From an uncultured Lachnospiraceae bacterium (GTDB lineage Bacteria; Bacillota; Clostridia; Lachnospirales; Lachnospiraceae), in contig CAJUSJ010000089.1 in NCBI GenBank assembly GCA_910588865.1, positions 1 through 16,291 on the forward strand: a stretch of DNA of 16,291 bases, in the 5' to 3' direction. Positions within the stretch are counted from its first letter, which is position 1. Every line of letters starts with the position of its first letter. Both the position numbers and the translations under genes were made by a program. The notes under the pieces are model-generated. The model searched no databases. It saw only the letters and a program-made list of their open reading frames with translations, and was not told the origin of the DNA. This document shows positions 7,352 to 14,677 of the stretch, in pieces.

Positions 7352-8398
7352 CTATGCCCCCTCCTTTCCCCGCATTCTCTCAATCCGGTGCTTTAATGCC
7401 TGGGGCATCTCCACCTTGGGCGCGTTGGGATGGAGAAGCCACGTAGCCGCGTAGTGGGTGTCGCTGAGTTTGAAAAACGGCGGCTGTTCCTCAAAATCCA
7501 CTGCCAGCGCGTACTGGTTTCTCTCCGCGAACGCGTCCCCCTTTGGCGGGAAGATCATGTTGGGAGGTGTGCCCGGTATGGAGAACAGCCTTTCCTTTGT
7601 CTCCAGATCCGGCATGGAGGACAAAAGAGCCCAGGTGTAGGGATGGGCGGGAGAGTAGAAAATCTCCTGAGCCGTGCCCACCTCCACGATCTTGCCCGCG
7701 TACATGACGCAGATCCGGTCCGCCATATTGGCTACAACCCCCAGATCGTGGGTGATGAAAACCACGGACAGGTTCTGCCGCTTCTTGATCTCCTTGATCT
7801 CCTCCAGGATCTTTGCCTGGATTGTCACGTCCAGGGCCGTGGTAGGCTCGTCGCAGATCATGATCTTGGCGTTGCTGGCCAGGGCGATGGCGATGACAAT
7901 ACGCTGGCGCATGCCGCCGGAGAACTGGAACGGATACTGTTCAAACCTTGCCCGCGGATTGGTGATGCCCACCATCTCCATCAGTTCCAGGGCCCGATTT
8001 TTGGCCCCTGCCCGGTTCATGTGGTTTGTCAGCACCAGGGCCTCCATGATCTGTTTCCCGATCTTCATAATGGGATTTAAGGCAGACAGAGGGTCCTGGA
8101 AGATCAGGGAGATCTCCTTTCCTCTCAGCTTATAAAAATCCTTTTCTTTATATTTTGTAAGGTCGTCGCCATTGTACAGGATCTCCCCCTCCTCGATGAT
8201 GGAGTTCTTGGGAAGGATCCCCAAGATGGCCTTGGTGGTCACGGACTTGCCGGAACCGGACTCCCCCACAATGGCCAGAGTCTCCCCCTGGAACAACTTG
8301 AAATCAATGCCCCGGACCGCCTGTACCTTGCCGTTGTAGGTACGGAAAGAAATCCTGAGATTATTCACTTCCAATATCGGTTCATTTTTGCTGCTCAT
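7352..8398 (-). CDS. oppD: Oligopeptide ABC transporter ATP-binding protein, OppD/AmiE type
   Basis: 348 residues; partner ATPase of OppF. Walker A GESGSGKS 45-52, Q-loop Gln101, signature SGGMR 160-164, Walker B IMICDE 179-184 with Glu184, TALD 187-190, switch His217. The C-terminal extension (about 274-330) is the Oligo_HPY region that in many Opp/Dpp ATPases carries four Cys for an iron-sulfur cluster. Here those positions read Asp288, Asn294, Asp301 and Thr319, so the cluster should be absent. The cysteine-free form resembles the Firmicutes AmiE branch. The ATG at 8398 has an AAGGAGG just upstream, overlapping the 11-nt gap after the permease gene. Family very sure. Confidence 0.93.
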   Translation of the reverse strand: MSSKNEPILEVNNLRISFRTYNGKVQAVRGIDFKLFQGETLAIVGESGSGKSVTTKAILGILPKNSIIEEGEILYNGDDLTKYKEKDFYKLRGKEISLIFQDPLSALNPIMKIGKQIMEALVLTNHMNRAGAKNRALELMEMVGITNPRARFEQYPFQFSGGMRQRIVIAIALASNAKIMICDEPTTALDVTIQAKILEEIKEIKKRQNLSVVFITHDLGVVANMADRICVMYAGKIVEVGTAQEIFYSPAHPYTWALLSSMPDLETKERLFSIPGTPPNMIFPPKGDAFAERNQYALAVDFEEQPPFFKLSDTHYAATWLLHPNAPKVEMPQALKHRIERMRGKEGA

Positions 8399-8409
8399 TT
8401 GTCCTCCTT

Positions 8410-9567
8410 CTACTCAGCTCCCCGAAGGGTCGGGTCAAAGGCATCTCTCAGACCATTTCCAAACAGGTTGAAAGAGATCATCAGAAGAGAGATGACGACA
8501 GCGGGAAATACCACCTGGGTGGGGTAGTGCAACAGCACCTTCTGTCCCTGGGACAGCATGACGCCGATAGACGGCTCCGGTGCCTGGAGCCCCAGTCCGA
8601 TGTAGGCCAAGAAGGACTCCGCGAAGATCGCGCTTGGGATGGCGATCATAGAGCTGGTGATAATGGGGCCGATGGAGTTTGGCAGGATATGGCGGAAAAT
8701 CAGGGCCATATCTTTTACGCCCAGGGTCCTGGCCGCCAGCACATACTCCCGTCCTTTGAACCGGTAGAACTGGGACCTTACCATGCGGGCCGTGTTGACC
8801 CAGTCCTTGATCACCAGGGACATGATGATGGAGAACATTCCTGTCCCCGCTACCATGATAAACAAAGTCACGATAACGATTCTGGGGAAAGCGTTGATAA
8901 TCTCCGTAATACGCATCATCACCATGTCCACCTTACCGCCGTAGTACCCGGAGATGGAACCGTAGATCACGCCGATGACCACATTGCAGCACACCGATAC
9001 AATGGCGATGATCAGGGAAACCCTGGCTCCCCGCCACATCCTGGTCCAGATGTCCCTGCCCAAATAATCGCTTCCGAACCAGAAGCACTCATCGTCGTCC
9101 ATGCCCATGTACTTATAGTAATCAACCTCCACGTCCACGATCCTCTCCCCGCTGACCAGCCTGGGATTGAGGATGCCCAGAACAGACCCTTCCGGGTACC
9201 GGTCCGTGTCGTTTAAGTTGTCATATTTTCTGTTTTCAAGGGTAAATCCGCCGTCAAACACACCGATGCCCAGCTTGGCGATAAAGGGGATCTTTGGCGG
9301 CATATTAATGCGGTCCGTGTGCTGCTCATCGTACCGGTACTCGTTCATTCCCGGCCCGAACACCGCGAAAAAGGCGATGATCAGGATGATCGCCGCGGCC
9401 ACCACAGACGCCTTGTTCTTCACAAACCGAAGCCACACATCCATAAAGAAACCAATGGGCTTTGTCTTGAATTCCACATCGTGGATCTCCTCATCCTTCT
9501 GTACCAGACGGAACAGGTCCTTTGAAATGGCGTCATATTTTTCTCTGTCATTTTCGTAAAATACCAT
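8410..9567 (-). CDS. oppC: Oligopeptide ABC transporter permease, OppC/AmiD type
   Basis: 385-residue inner-membrane permease. A cytosolic N-terminus of about 50 residues precedes the first membrane helix (VVAAAIILIIAFFAVF). A long extracytoplasmic segment follows, rich in Asp and Tyr (about 72-170), then FGSDYLGRDIW, which is typical of OppC/DppC. The remaining helices contain the EAA-type ATPase-contact loop EYVLAARTLGVKDMALIFRH. The long outer loop is longer than in E. coli OppC and matches the AmiD branch. Its ATG overlaps the stop of the other permease gene by one base (TAATG), so the two are translationally coupled. The ribosome binding site is GGGAGGGGAG. Forms the channel together with OppB. 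Confidence 0.92.
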   Translation of the reverse strand: MVFYENDREKYDAISKDLFRLVQKDEEIHDVEFKTKPIGFFMDVWLRFVKNKASVVAAAIILIIAFFAVFGPGMNEYRYDEQHTDRINMPPKIPFIAKLGIGVFDGGFTLENRKYDNLNDTDRYPEGSVLGILNPRLVSGERIVDVEVDYYKYMGMDDDECFWFGSDYLGRDIWTRMWRGARVSLIIAIVSVCCNVVIGVIYGSISGYYGGKVDMVMMRITEIINAFPRIVIVTLFIMVAGTGMFSIIMSLVIKDWVNTARMVRSQFYRFKGREYVLAARTLGVKDMALIFRHILPNSIGPIITSSMIAIPSAIFAESFLAYIGLGLQAPEPSIGVMLSQGQKVLLHYPTQVVFPAVVISLLMISFNLFGNGLRDAFDPTLRGAE

Positions 9568-10517
9568 TACTTCTCCCCTCCCATCCGTACTCTCGGGTCA
9601 ACAATTCCGTAGGAAATATCCACGATCAGCACTGTGATCAGGGATATCAGGGAATAGAACATAAGGATCGCCACTGTCAGCATATGGTCGCTGGCATTGA
9701 TGGAGTCCACCATCAGCCCGCCCATACCGGGAACGGAAAAAATGCTCTCCACCACCAGGGAGCCTCCCAGCACGTTGGCGAACATGGGGATAATGATATT
9801 CATCAGGGGTACCATGGAATTGCGCAGTCCATGGCGGATGGTGCTCTGGGCATAGGTCAGGCCCTTTGTCTTTGCCAGGAGCATGAATTCTGAATTCATG
9901 GTCTCTGCCAGTTCCGCTCTCAAATACCTGGCCACCCGGGCAATGGGGTCAAAGGACAGGGCCAGGATGGGCATGAACATGGACTGCCACCGCAAAAGCC
10001 CTTTGGCGGACACATTGTAAATAATGGGAAACGCGCCGCTTTTAAAGCCCAAAAAGTACTGAAGGCCTGCCGCGAACACGAAAGACGGTATGGAGATAAA
10101 CAGGACCACCATCAGGGAAACCAGATGATCCACAATGGTATTTTTCCTGATAGCGGCCAGGATCCCGGCAGCCATACCCACCGGCAGCGCCGCGAACAGG
10201 GAGATCAGGTTGATCTGCAAAGTAATGGGGATCCTGTCCTTGAGGATCTCAAATACCGGCACATTCGGGCGCATCTTAGCCGATGTTCCCCAGTCCCAGT
10301 GAAGGAAAATGTTCTGAAGAAAATAACCGTATTGTTTGATGATGGGCTCGTCAAAATGATATTTCGCGTTCAGCGCGTCGATAACTGTCTGGGACAGATC
10401 GCCTCCCATCTCATACACACTTCCAGGCATGAGCCGCACCACCATGAACGCGATGGACACGATAATAAACAAGGTGATAACCATCGCGACGATTCTGTTT
10501 AGTATGTACCGAAACAT
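9567..10517 (-). CDS. oppB: Oligopeptide ABC transporter permease, OppB/AmiC type
   Basis: 316-residue inner-membrane permease with the standard OppB/DppB layout. It opens with a start helix (IVAMVITLFIIVSIAFMVVRL) followed by MPG. A cytosolic EAA-type loop (FMLLAKTKGLTYAQSTIRHG) contacts the ATPase, and SIFSVPGMGGLMVDSI lies near the end. About six membrane helices are visible. The ATG at 10517 has an AGGGGGAAG just upstream. It is preceded by a 112-nt gap after the binding-protein gene that contains a hairpin, and it overlaps the next permease gene by one base. Partner of OppC in the translocation pore. Family very sure; substrate specificity not deducible from this subunit. Confidence 0.93.
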   Translation of the reverse strand: MFRYILNRIVAMVITLFIIVSIAFMVVRLMPGSVYEMGGDLSQTVIDALNAKYHFDEPIIKQYGYFLQNIFLHWDWGTSAKMRPNVPVFEILKDRIPITLQINLISLFAALPVGMAAGILAAIRKNTIVDHLVSLMVVLFISIPSFVFAAGLQYFLGFKSGAFPIIYNVSAKGLLRWQSMFMPILALSFDPIARVARYLRAELAETMNSEFMLLAKTKGLTYAQSTIRHGLRNSMVPLMNIIIPMFANVLGGSLVVESIFSVPGMGGLMVDSINASDHMLTVAILMFYSLISLITVLIVDISYGIVDPRVRMGGEK

Positions 10518-10551
10518 TCACTTCCCCCTTTCGTAGGTTCTCATAAATCAG

Positions 10552-10617
10552 GCAGAAAAGGCTTCCCCCGCGCGGGAAAAGGCCACAAGAGAAGATCCCC
10601 CGCGGCCTTTTGTCTGC
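10552..10617 (-). terminator. Weak terminator or processing hairpin between binding protein and permease genes
   Basis: On the minus strand GCAGA-(CA)-AAAGGC (10617-10605) pairs with GCCTTTTCTGC (10562-10552). An inner CGCGGG/CCCGCG helix (10604-10599 with 10576-10571) sits within. An alternative AAAAGGCC/GGCCTTTT fold uses overlapping bases. The U-tract is only four long and lies inside the stem, so read-through is expected. Such elements after solute-binding-protein genes usually keep that protein more abundant than the permeases. Confidence 0.55.
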
Positions 10618-10629
10618 TCTTAAGATCTC

Positions 10630-12492
10630 TTATTCCGTGATCTTAGCATAGTTCCAGCCCCACTCGACCCGGTTAGCCCAGTTCTTCATGGTCAGCTCAA
10701 CTCTGTCAGCTTTCAGATATTTGTCCAGAGACTCTGTAACCGGGATAATGACAGCCGGCTCAATGAGCATCTGCTCCATCTGGGCAACCTCCTGGAGTCT
10801 CACGCCATCCTCAAAACGGTCCTCGCCGAAATTAGCCGCGTCAAACACCTCATCGAACTCCTCGCTTAAGTAGGGCTCGTTCTTCGCGGAATAGTAGGTT
10901 GTCCAGTACTTAAACGCGTTCCAGGGCATTAAGTCTGTGCTGATCCAGCCGCCCCAGCTGATCTCGTAGCAGTCCGGCTTGGTGGCCCAGCTTCTCATCA
11001 GATCGCCTCTCTGGGAAGAGGGCATGGCCTGAAGCTTAAGCTCAAACTTGTCAGCGCCCAGAGCCTGCTGCCAGCTCTGCTGTAAGAACTCACTCATGAC
11101 GATCTGGGGAGCGGCGTCATTGTAGATCATGGTAGTTGATACCTTGTCAATGCCTTCCTCCGCCAGAGCCTCCTCGAACAGCTGCTTTGCCTTCTCCGGA
11201 TCATAGCCATAGTTGTCATGGGTGTTGGCCTTGCCCTCATCTGTATCCCGGAATCTCACACCATTATCCAGGTCAATGATATGGGTGGTGGGCACGATGT
11301 AGTCTGCCGGGTCCTCCTTGATCATCTTGGCGATGGTCTCTCTGTCTGTGGCATAGAACAGGGCCTGCCTGAACTTCTCGTTGGCCAGGATCGGCTGGTT
11401 GGGGTTGATTGTGTTGATGGTAATATGTCTTACAGAGTTCGCCGGGGAGAACAGGACTCTGGGGTCCTCTTCGTACTGTAAAAAGGTCTCGGCATTCAGT
11501 TTTACATAGTCGATCTCGCCGTTGTCGAACAGCTGCATCTGGGTGCCGCTGTCTTCCACCACCTTGATGTTGATTCCCGCCAGCCAGATCTTATCCTTGA
11601 ACACATAGTCGGGGTTCTTCTTAAAGGTGATCTCCGCGTCGTTTGTCCAGGACTCTACCAAGAACGGGCCGGAGGAGATCCAGTACTCCAGGCTGGTGCC
11701 GTAGAGGGTCTCGGTGCGGTCCGCATTCATGCCCTTCTCATAGTACTCCTCGTTGACAATGCAGTTGGCCGGATGAGCCAAGTGGGTCATAACCTCTCTG
11801 GCGTCGTGGCCTGACACGGTATGGATCTCCACGGTGTTGTCGTCGATCAGCTTCAGCCCCACTTCTTCCCAGCCGCATTTGCCTTCAAAGTAGTTCATGG
11901 CGTTCTCGATCTCGATTACATCCTTGGCAAAATTGCTGGCCCTCAAGTTGGCAAGCTTGGGATCCAGGATCATCTGCCAGGTGTAGTACACGTCATTAGC
12001 GTCCAAGTCATCGCCGTTCTCCCACACAATCCCGTCCCGGATCTTGATCTGCCATACCTTGCCCTCGTCGTCCACCTGGATAGGATCCTCTTCCGCCAGC
12101 TCGCCGCTTAAATCGCAGAAGGTGTAGTCCTCATTGGGGAAATAGGTGTACAAGATCATGGAACTTCTCTTAATCTGGTCTGAAGAATAAGAGTTGATGT
12201 AGGTCAGCGGGTTTAAGGAACCGATCTTGTTGACACTGGCCTCTCTTAAAATGCCGTAGCCCTCATCTGTAGGTTTGTCGCCATTGGGGTCCGTACTTGC
12301 CGGTGCCTGGTCCTCAGTCCCTGCCGTCTCTCCGCCTGCCGCGGCGGAAGTGGTAGGAGCCTCTGTTGACGGCGCTTCCGTAAATTCAATGCTCTCCTCC
12401 GGCTTGGAAGAAGAACTGGAGCATCCGTTTAAAGCGCCTGCCATCATGGCCGCTGATAAAAGCATCAGCATTGTCTTTCTGGTTTTTCTCAT
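10630..12492 (-). CDS. oppA: Oligopeptide-binding lipoprotein, SBP_bac_5 family
   Basis: An open frame extends to 12612, but the real start is the ATG at 12492, which has AAGGAGG upstream and opens a lipoprotein signal peptide (MRKTRKTMLMLLSAAMMAGA, then LNGC at 21-24). The mature protein would be lipid-anchored at Cys24 on the outer face of the membrane. A Ser/Thr/Ala/Glu-rich linker follows to about residue 75. The rest is a family-5 extracellular solute-binding protein of about 620 residues in all, the length of the AmiA/OppA branch rather than shorter dipeptide or nickel binders. Recognisable blocks are SLNPLTYINSYSSDQI, WQIKIRDGIVWENGDDLDANDVYYTW, FRQALFYATDRE and YNYDPEKAKQL-like text (here YGYDPEKAKQL). 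It delivers peptides to the OppBC pore. Exact ligand unknown. Confidence 0.92.
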   Translation of the reverse strand: MRKTRKTMLMLLSAAMMAGALNGCSSSSSKPEESIEFTEAPSTEAPTTSAAAGGETAGTEDQAPASTDPNGDKPTDEGYGILREASVNKIGSLNPLTYINSYSSDQIKRSSMILYTYFPNEDYTFCDLSGELAEEDPIQVDDEGKVWQIKIRDGIVWENGDDLDANDVYYTWQMILDPKLANLRASNFAKDVIEIENAMNYFEGKCGWEEVGLKLIDDNTVEIHTVSGHDAREVMTHLAHPANCIVNEEYYEKGMNADRTETLYGTSLEYWISSGPFLVESWTNDAEITFKKNPDYVFKDKIWLAGINIKVVEDSGTQMQLFDNGEIDYVKLNAETFLQYEEDPRVLFSPANSVRHITINTINPNQPILANEKFRQALFYATDRETIAKMIKEDPADYIVPTTHIIDLDNGVRFRDTDEGKANTHDNYGYDPEKAKQLFEEALAEEGIDKVSTTMIYNDAAPQIVMSEFLQQSWQQALGADKFELKLQAMPSSQRGDLMRSWATKPDCYEISWGGWISTDLMPWNAFKYWTTYYSAKNEPYLSEEFDEVFDAANFGEDRFEDGVRLQEVAQMEQMLIEPAVIIPVTESLDKYLKADRVELTMKNWANRVEWGWNYAKITE

Positions 12493-12572
12493 TACTTTTC
12501 CTCCTTGTTGTTGAATCGGCCCGGGGCCCTCCCCGTCACCTGCCAGGTGGACAAAGGACCGCCTTACCTCCT

Positions 12573-12941
12573 CTATATCGCTAATATCGAGACAGAACAC
12601 AAAAACATGCACACTGCCGCGATAAAAGTCTCACTGTAATTCTTTTCATACCTTCTGCTCTCCACAAAAGCCCCGTAACTGGTTTCTTGGGTGTCCAGAA
12701 AATTCTCATTTTTCCAGATCTGCTGAAACTTCTGGAACCCGTAGATCACCAGGTCGTAAAACCGAAGCCATTTAGCCAGCCGGAACAGGGCTATGATCAG
12801 GAAAATGATCCCTGAAAGGGCGCAGGCGTCGGAAAGGCCCACAAGGGTCCAGTCCCGCCGGAGGGCAAAAACCGCCGCCGCCGCGACGGCTGCCCGCCTG
12901 ACGGATCTTATATGGCATCTTATGGTGTAGGAATCTGGCAA
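12573..12941 (-). CDS. Small membrane protein, DUF3899-like
   Basis: 122 residues, starting at TTG 12941 with AAAGGAAG about 8 nt upstream; no in-frame ATG opens a better start. There are two hydrophobic segments near the N-terminus (about 13-26 and 41-58), a soluble middle with FYDLVIYGFQKF, and a C-terminal membrane helix (FIAAVCMFLCSVSIL). The central RFYDLVIYGF..F block and size fit DUF3899, a Firmicutes family of unknown function. It lies 42 nt after the serine hydrolase gene and 80 nt before the binding-protein ATG, all on one strand, so it belongs to the operon. It may help the transporter or signal at the membrane, but nothing in the sequence proves this. Confidence 0.7.
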   Translation of the reverse strand: MPDSYTIRCHIRSVRRAAVAAAAVFALRRDWTLVGLSDACALSGIIFLIIALFRLAKWLRFYDLVIYGFQKFQQIWKNENFLDTQETSYGAFVESRRYEKNYSETFIAAVCMFLCSVSILAI

Positions 12942-12983
12942 TGGTTGGTCTTCCTTTCTGAGAACAGTGGCTGGTTATGAGTG

Positions 12984-14399
12984 TCAGAGAGGTTTTTTGG
13001 GAATCAGCCTGCTTCCGTAGGCTATGGCGTAGAGACCCCTCTCCTGGCTGTGGATCAGTTTTACAAACAAATCCGAGTACTTGTTCCGGATGATGGCAGA
13101 ATATGGGCTAACGGGGATAAGGAGCTTTTCCTTTCCATCCTCCCGGACACCGGGCCTGCCGTCCTCCCCTATGTAGAGCTCCACCTGGGTCCCCTCTCCG
13201 GAGACATAGGTGCCCTCTGCCGCCTTCAGGGTCTCTTCCGGCCAGGAAGCCTCCTGCCAGATGTCCCTCTTGTCCAGGGGATTTTTCCCATGGTAAGCCC
13301 TCATAAGGGCGTTGGAGATCAGGCTCACAGGTACCCCTGAGGTGTTGCACAGGATGATCACCGCCCCATCCGCCTCATAGGACCACGCGATGTTGGAGGA
13401 AACCCCCGGAAGGCTTCCGCCGTGTTCCACCACCTTCAAATCATCCAGCTGCTTTATGGAAAGGCCGTAGCCGTAATACCCGAACGCGCCGTATGGCTGC
13501 CTGGGCTTACACATCTCCCGGATCCCTCTCTGACTTAGGATCCTCGCGCCGTTTAAAGCTTTCCCTTCATTTAAATACATGGCCAGGTATTTTTTAAGGT
13601 CATTTAAGGTGGACTTCATGGCCCCGCCGCCGTTGAGCACAAAGGCATTGTCGTGGTAATCCCTGTGGCCTTTCATCACCCCGTCCACTTTCTTGTACAG
13701 GGTCGCCGCGTTGTCATCCTGGGAGGGCCTGACAAAATCACAGAAGCTGCGCTCCATGCCCAGGGGCTTCAAGATATGTCTTACAAGATAATCTCCATAG
13801 GAAGGCTCTTTGCCGTATCTGCGGATCACGTCCGACAAAAGCCCGAAACCGTCATTGCAGTAGCTCAAATACTCTCCGGGCTCGCCGTTAAGGCCTGACT
13901 CCATGGTCTGCTCATCCAGGCGCTGGGCCACCAGACGGACTCCCTCAGAAGCTATAGCGTCATTGTAGGCAAAATCTCCTGTCTCTGACTCCTTGAGTCC
14001 CAGGCTCTCTGCCACCTGCCCCACCAGAATCCGGGGAAGGGGGAAAAATCCGCCGCAGTGGCTCATAAGGTGGCGGATGGTCACGGTCTTCTGATTCTTG
14101 TTGGTAAATTCAGGGACATACTGGCTGACAGGGTCGTCAAGGCCCAGAAGCCCCTCCTCCGCCATCTGCATAATGGCCAGACATGTAAAAGACTTGGTCA
14201 CCGACGCCAGGCCAAAAATGGTCTCGCCGTTTATCTCCTTCTTTGACTCCAGATCCGCTGAGCCCCAGAACTTCTCATATCTGGTGTTCCCCTGCCTGTC
14301 GATAATGGCCGCCGCGATGCCGCAGGCCTCATAATCCTTCATAATGGATTCCACCAGATTCTCCGCCAGGATCCGGTCCGCTTCCTTCATTCGATTCAA
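12984..14399 (-). CDS. Cytosolic serine hydrolase, beta-lactamase / penicillin-binding-protein-like family
   Basis: 471 residues of the class C beta-lactamase-related serine hydrolase family (Pfam Beta-lactamase). The three catalytic motifs are present: Ser66-Val-Thr-Lys69 (nucleophile and base), Tyr180-Cys-Asn182, and His326-Gly-Gly. A C-terminal beta-rich extension follows about residue 370. There is no signal peptide, so it should work in the cytosol. In a peptide-import operon this fits a D-amino-acid peptidase, esterase or peptide hydrolase acting on imported substrate better than antibiotic resistance. Start chosen at TTG 14399: GGAGG (14409-14413) is 9 nt away, whereas the next ATG (14390) would be 18 nt away. 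It is the first gene of the operon. Confidence 0.88.
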   Translation of the reverse strand: MNRMKEADRILAENLVESIMKDYEACGIAAAIIDRQGNTRYEKFWGSADLESKKEINGETIFGLASVTKSFTCLAIMQMAEEGLLGLDDPVSQYVPEFTNKNQKTVTIRHLMSHCGGFFPLPRILVGQVAESLGLKESETGDFAYNDAIASEGVRLVAQRLDEQTMESGLNGEPGEYLSYCNDGFGLLSDVIRRYGKEPSYGDYLVRHILKPLGMERSFCDFVRPSQDDNAATLYKKVDGVMKGHRDYHDNAFVLNGGGAMKSTLNDLKKYLAMYLNEGKALNGARILSQRGIREMCKPRQPYGAFGYYGYGLSIKQLDDLKVVEHGGSLPGVSSNIAWSYEADGAVIILCNTSGVPVSLISNALMRAYHGKNPLDKRDIWQEASWPEETLKAAEGTYVSGEGTQVELYIGEDGRPGVREDGKEKLLIPVSPYSAIIRNKYSDLFVKLIHSQERGLYAIAYGSRLIPKKPL

Positions 14400-14452
14400 A
14401 GCTGATCACCTCCGTCATATACTCTTTGGGCTGTTCTTTTTCCGTGGTCAGT

Positions 14453-14471
14453 TGTTCGCCTACGGCGAACA
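14453..14471. promoter_or_regulatory. Perfect 8-bp dyad in the operon leader
   Basis: TGTTCGCC-TAC-GGCGAACA, a perfect inverted repeat with a 3-nt centre, 54 nt upstream of the serine hydrolase start. The core TCGCCTACGGCGA fits the T-N11-A dyad form favoured by LysR-type regulators, and a LysR gene lies next door. It may equally fold as an RNA hairpin in the leader, or be a copy of a dispersed repeat. Confidence 0.45.
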
Positions 14472-14487
14472 GTCAAGGCATTAAATT

Positions 14488-14581
14488 AAAAGCCTCTATT
14501 TGACCATGGAACACAGTTCACCAGTCAGATACAACGTCGTATCTGCTATCTACAACACTCCATATTCAAATAGAAGCCTTT
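14488..14581 (-). ncRNA. Long structured hairpin in the operon leader (attenuator or small RNA candidate)
   Basis: In the minus-strand RNA, AAAGGCUUCUAUUUGA (14581-14566) pairs along all 16 bases with UCAAAUAGAGGCUUUU (14503-14488), two of them G-U. On the plus strand those two positions become A-C mismatches, so the fold suits the minus transcript. Inside, UAUGGA pairs with UCCAUG (one G-U pair). The tip is a 7-bp CAGAUAC/GUAUCUG helix with a 6-nt loop. UUUUAAUUUAA follows the outer stem, resembling a weak terminator. I do not recognise a known riboswitch class. Confidence 0.5.
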
Positions 14582-14598
14582 GCCTGCTTGTGTTTATA

Positions 14599-14628
14599 AT
14601 TATAAAAAATGCCCTCTTGTCTGTCCAA
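14599..14628 (-). promoter_or_regulatory. Candidate sigma-A promoter of the peptide-transport operon
   Basis: On the minus strand TTGGAC (14628-14623) and TATAAT (14604-14599) are separated by 18 nt. The -10 is perfect and the -35 has four of six consensus bases. The start site would be near 14592, giving a leader of about 190 nt before the TTG start. It overlaps the end of the LysR terminator, so the match is not independent of that T-run. Confidence 0.5.
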
Positions 14629-14672
14629 TAAAACATTCGCATGTCGTATATTCCCGCAAGGAATAAGAGGGC
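14604..14672 (-). terminator. Intrinsic terminator of the LysR gene
   Basis: On the minus strand GCCCTCTT (14672-14665) pairs with AAGAGGGC (14618-14611), followed by ATTTTTT (14610-14604). A smaller ATTCC/GGAAT hairpin (14650-14664) sits within the long loop. It begins 5 nt after the LysR stop codon, so the regulator is transcribed separately from the operon below it. Confidence 0.75.
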
Positions 14673-14677
14673 CAGCT

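Noticed and set aside
12493..12612. N-terminal extension of 40 codons on the oligopeptide-binding protein
   Set aside because: It overlaps the end of the DUF3899 gene, has no ribosome binding site, and would bury the lipoprotein signal peptide. The ATG at 12492 has AAGGAGG and starts the signal directly.
12984..14399. Beta-lactamase resistance gene
   Set aside because: The SxxK, YxN and HGG motifs are shared by many serine hydrolases. The protein has no signal peptide and sits in a peptide-import operon, so resistance is unlikely.
14488..14581. Invertible promoter flanked by inverted repeats
   Set aside because: The arms are 16 nt with mismatches and the 62-nt spacer holds no promoter, while the full RNA pairing with G-U wobbles favours an RNA hairpin. 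No recombinase gene is nearby.
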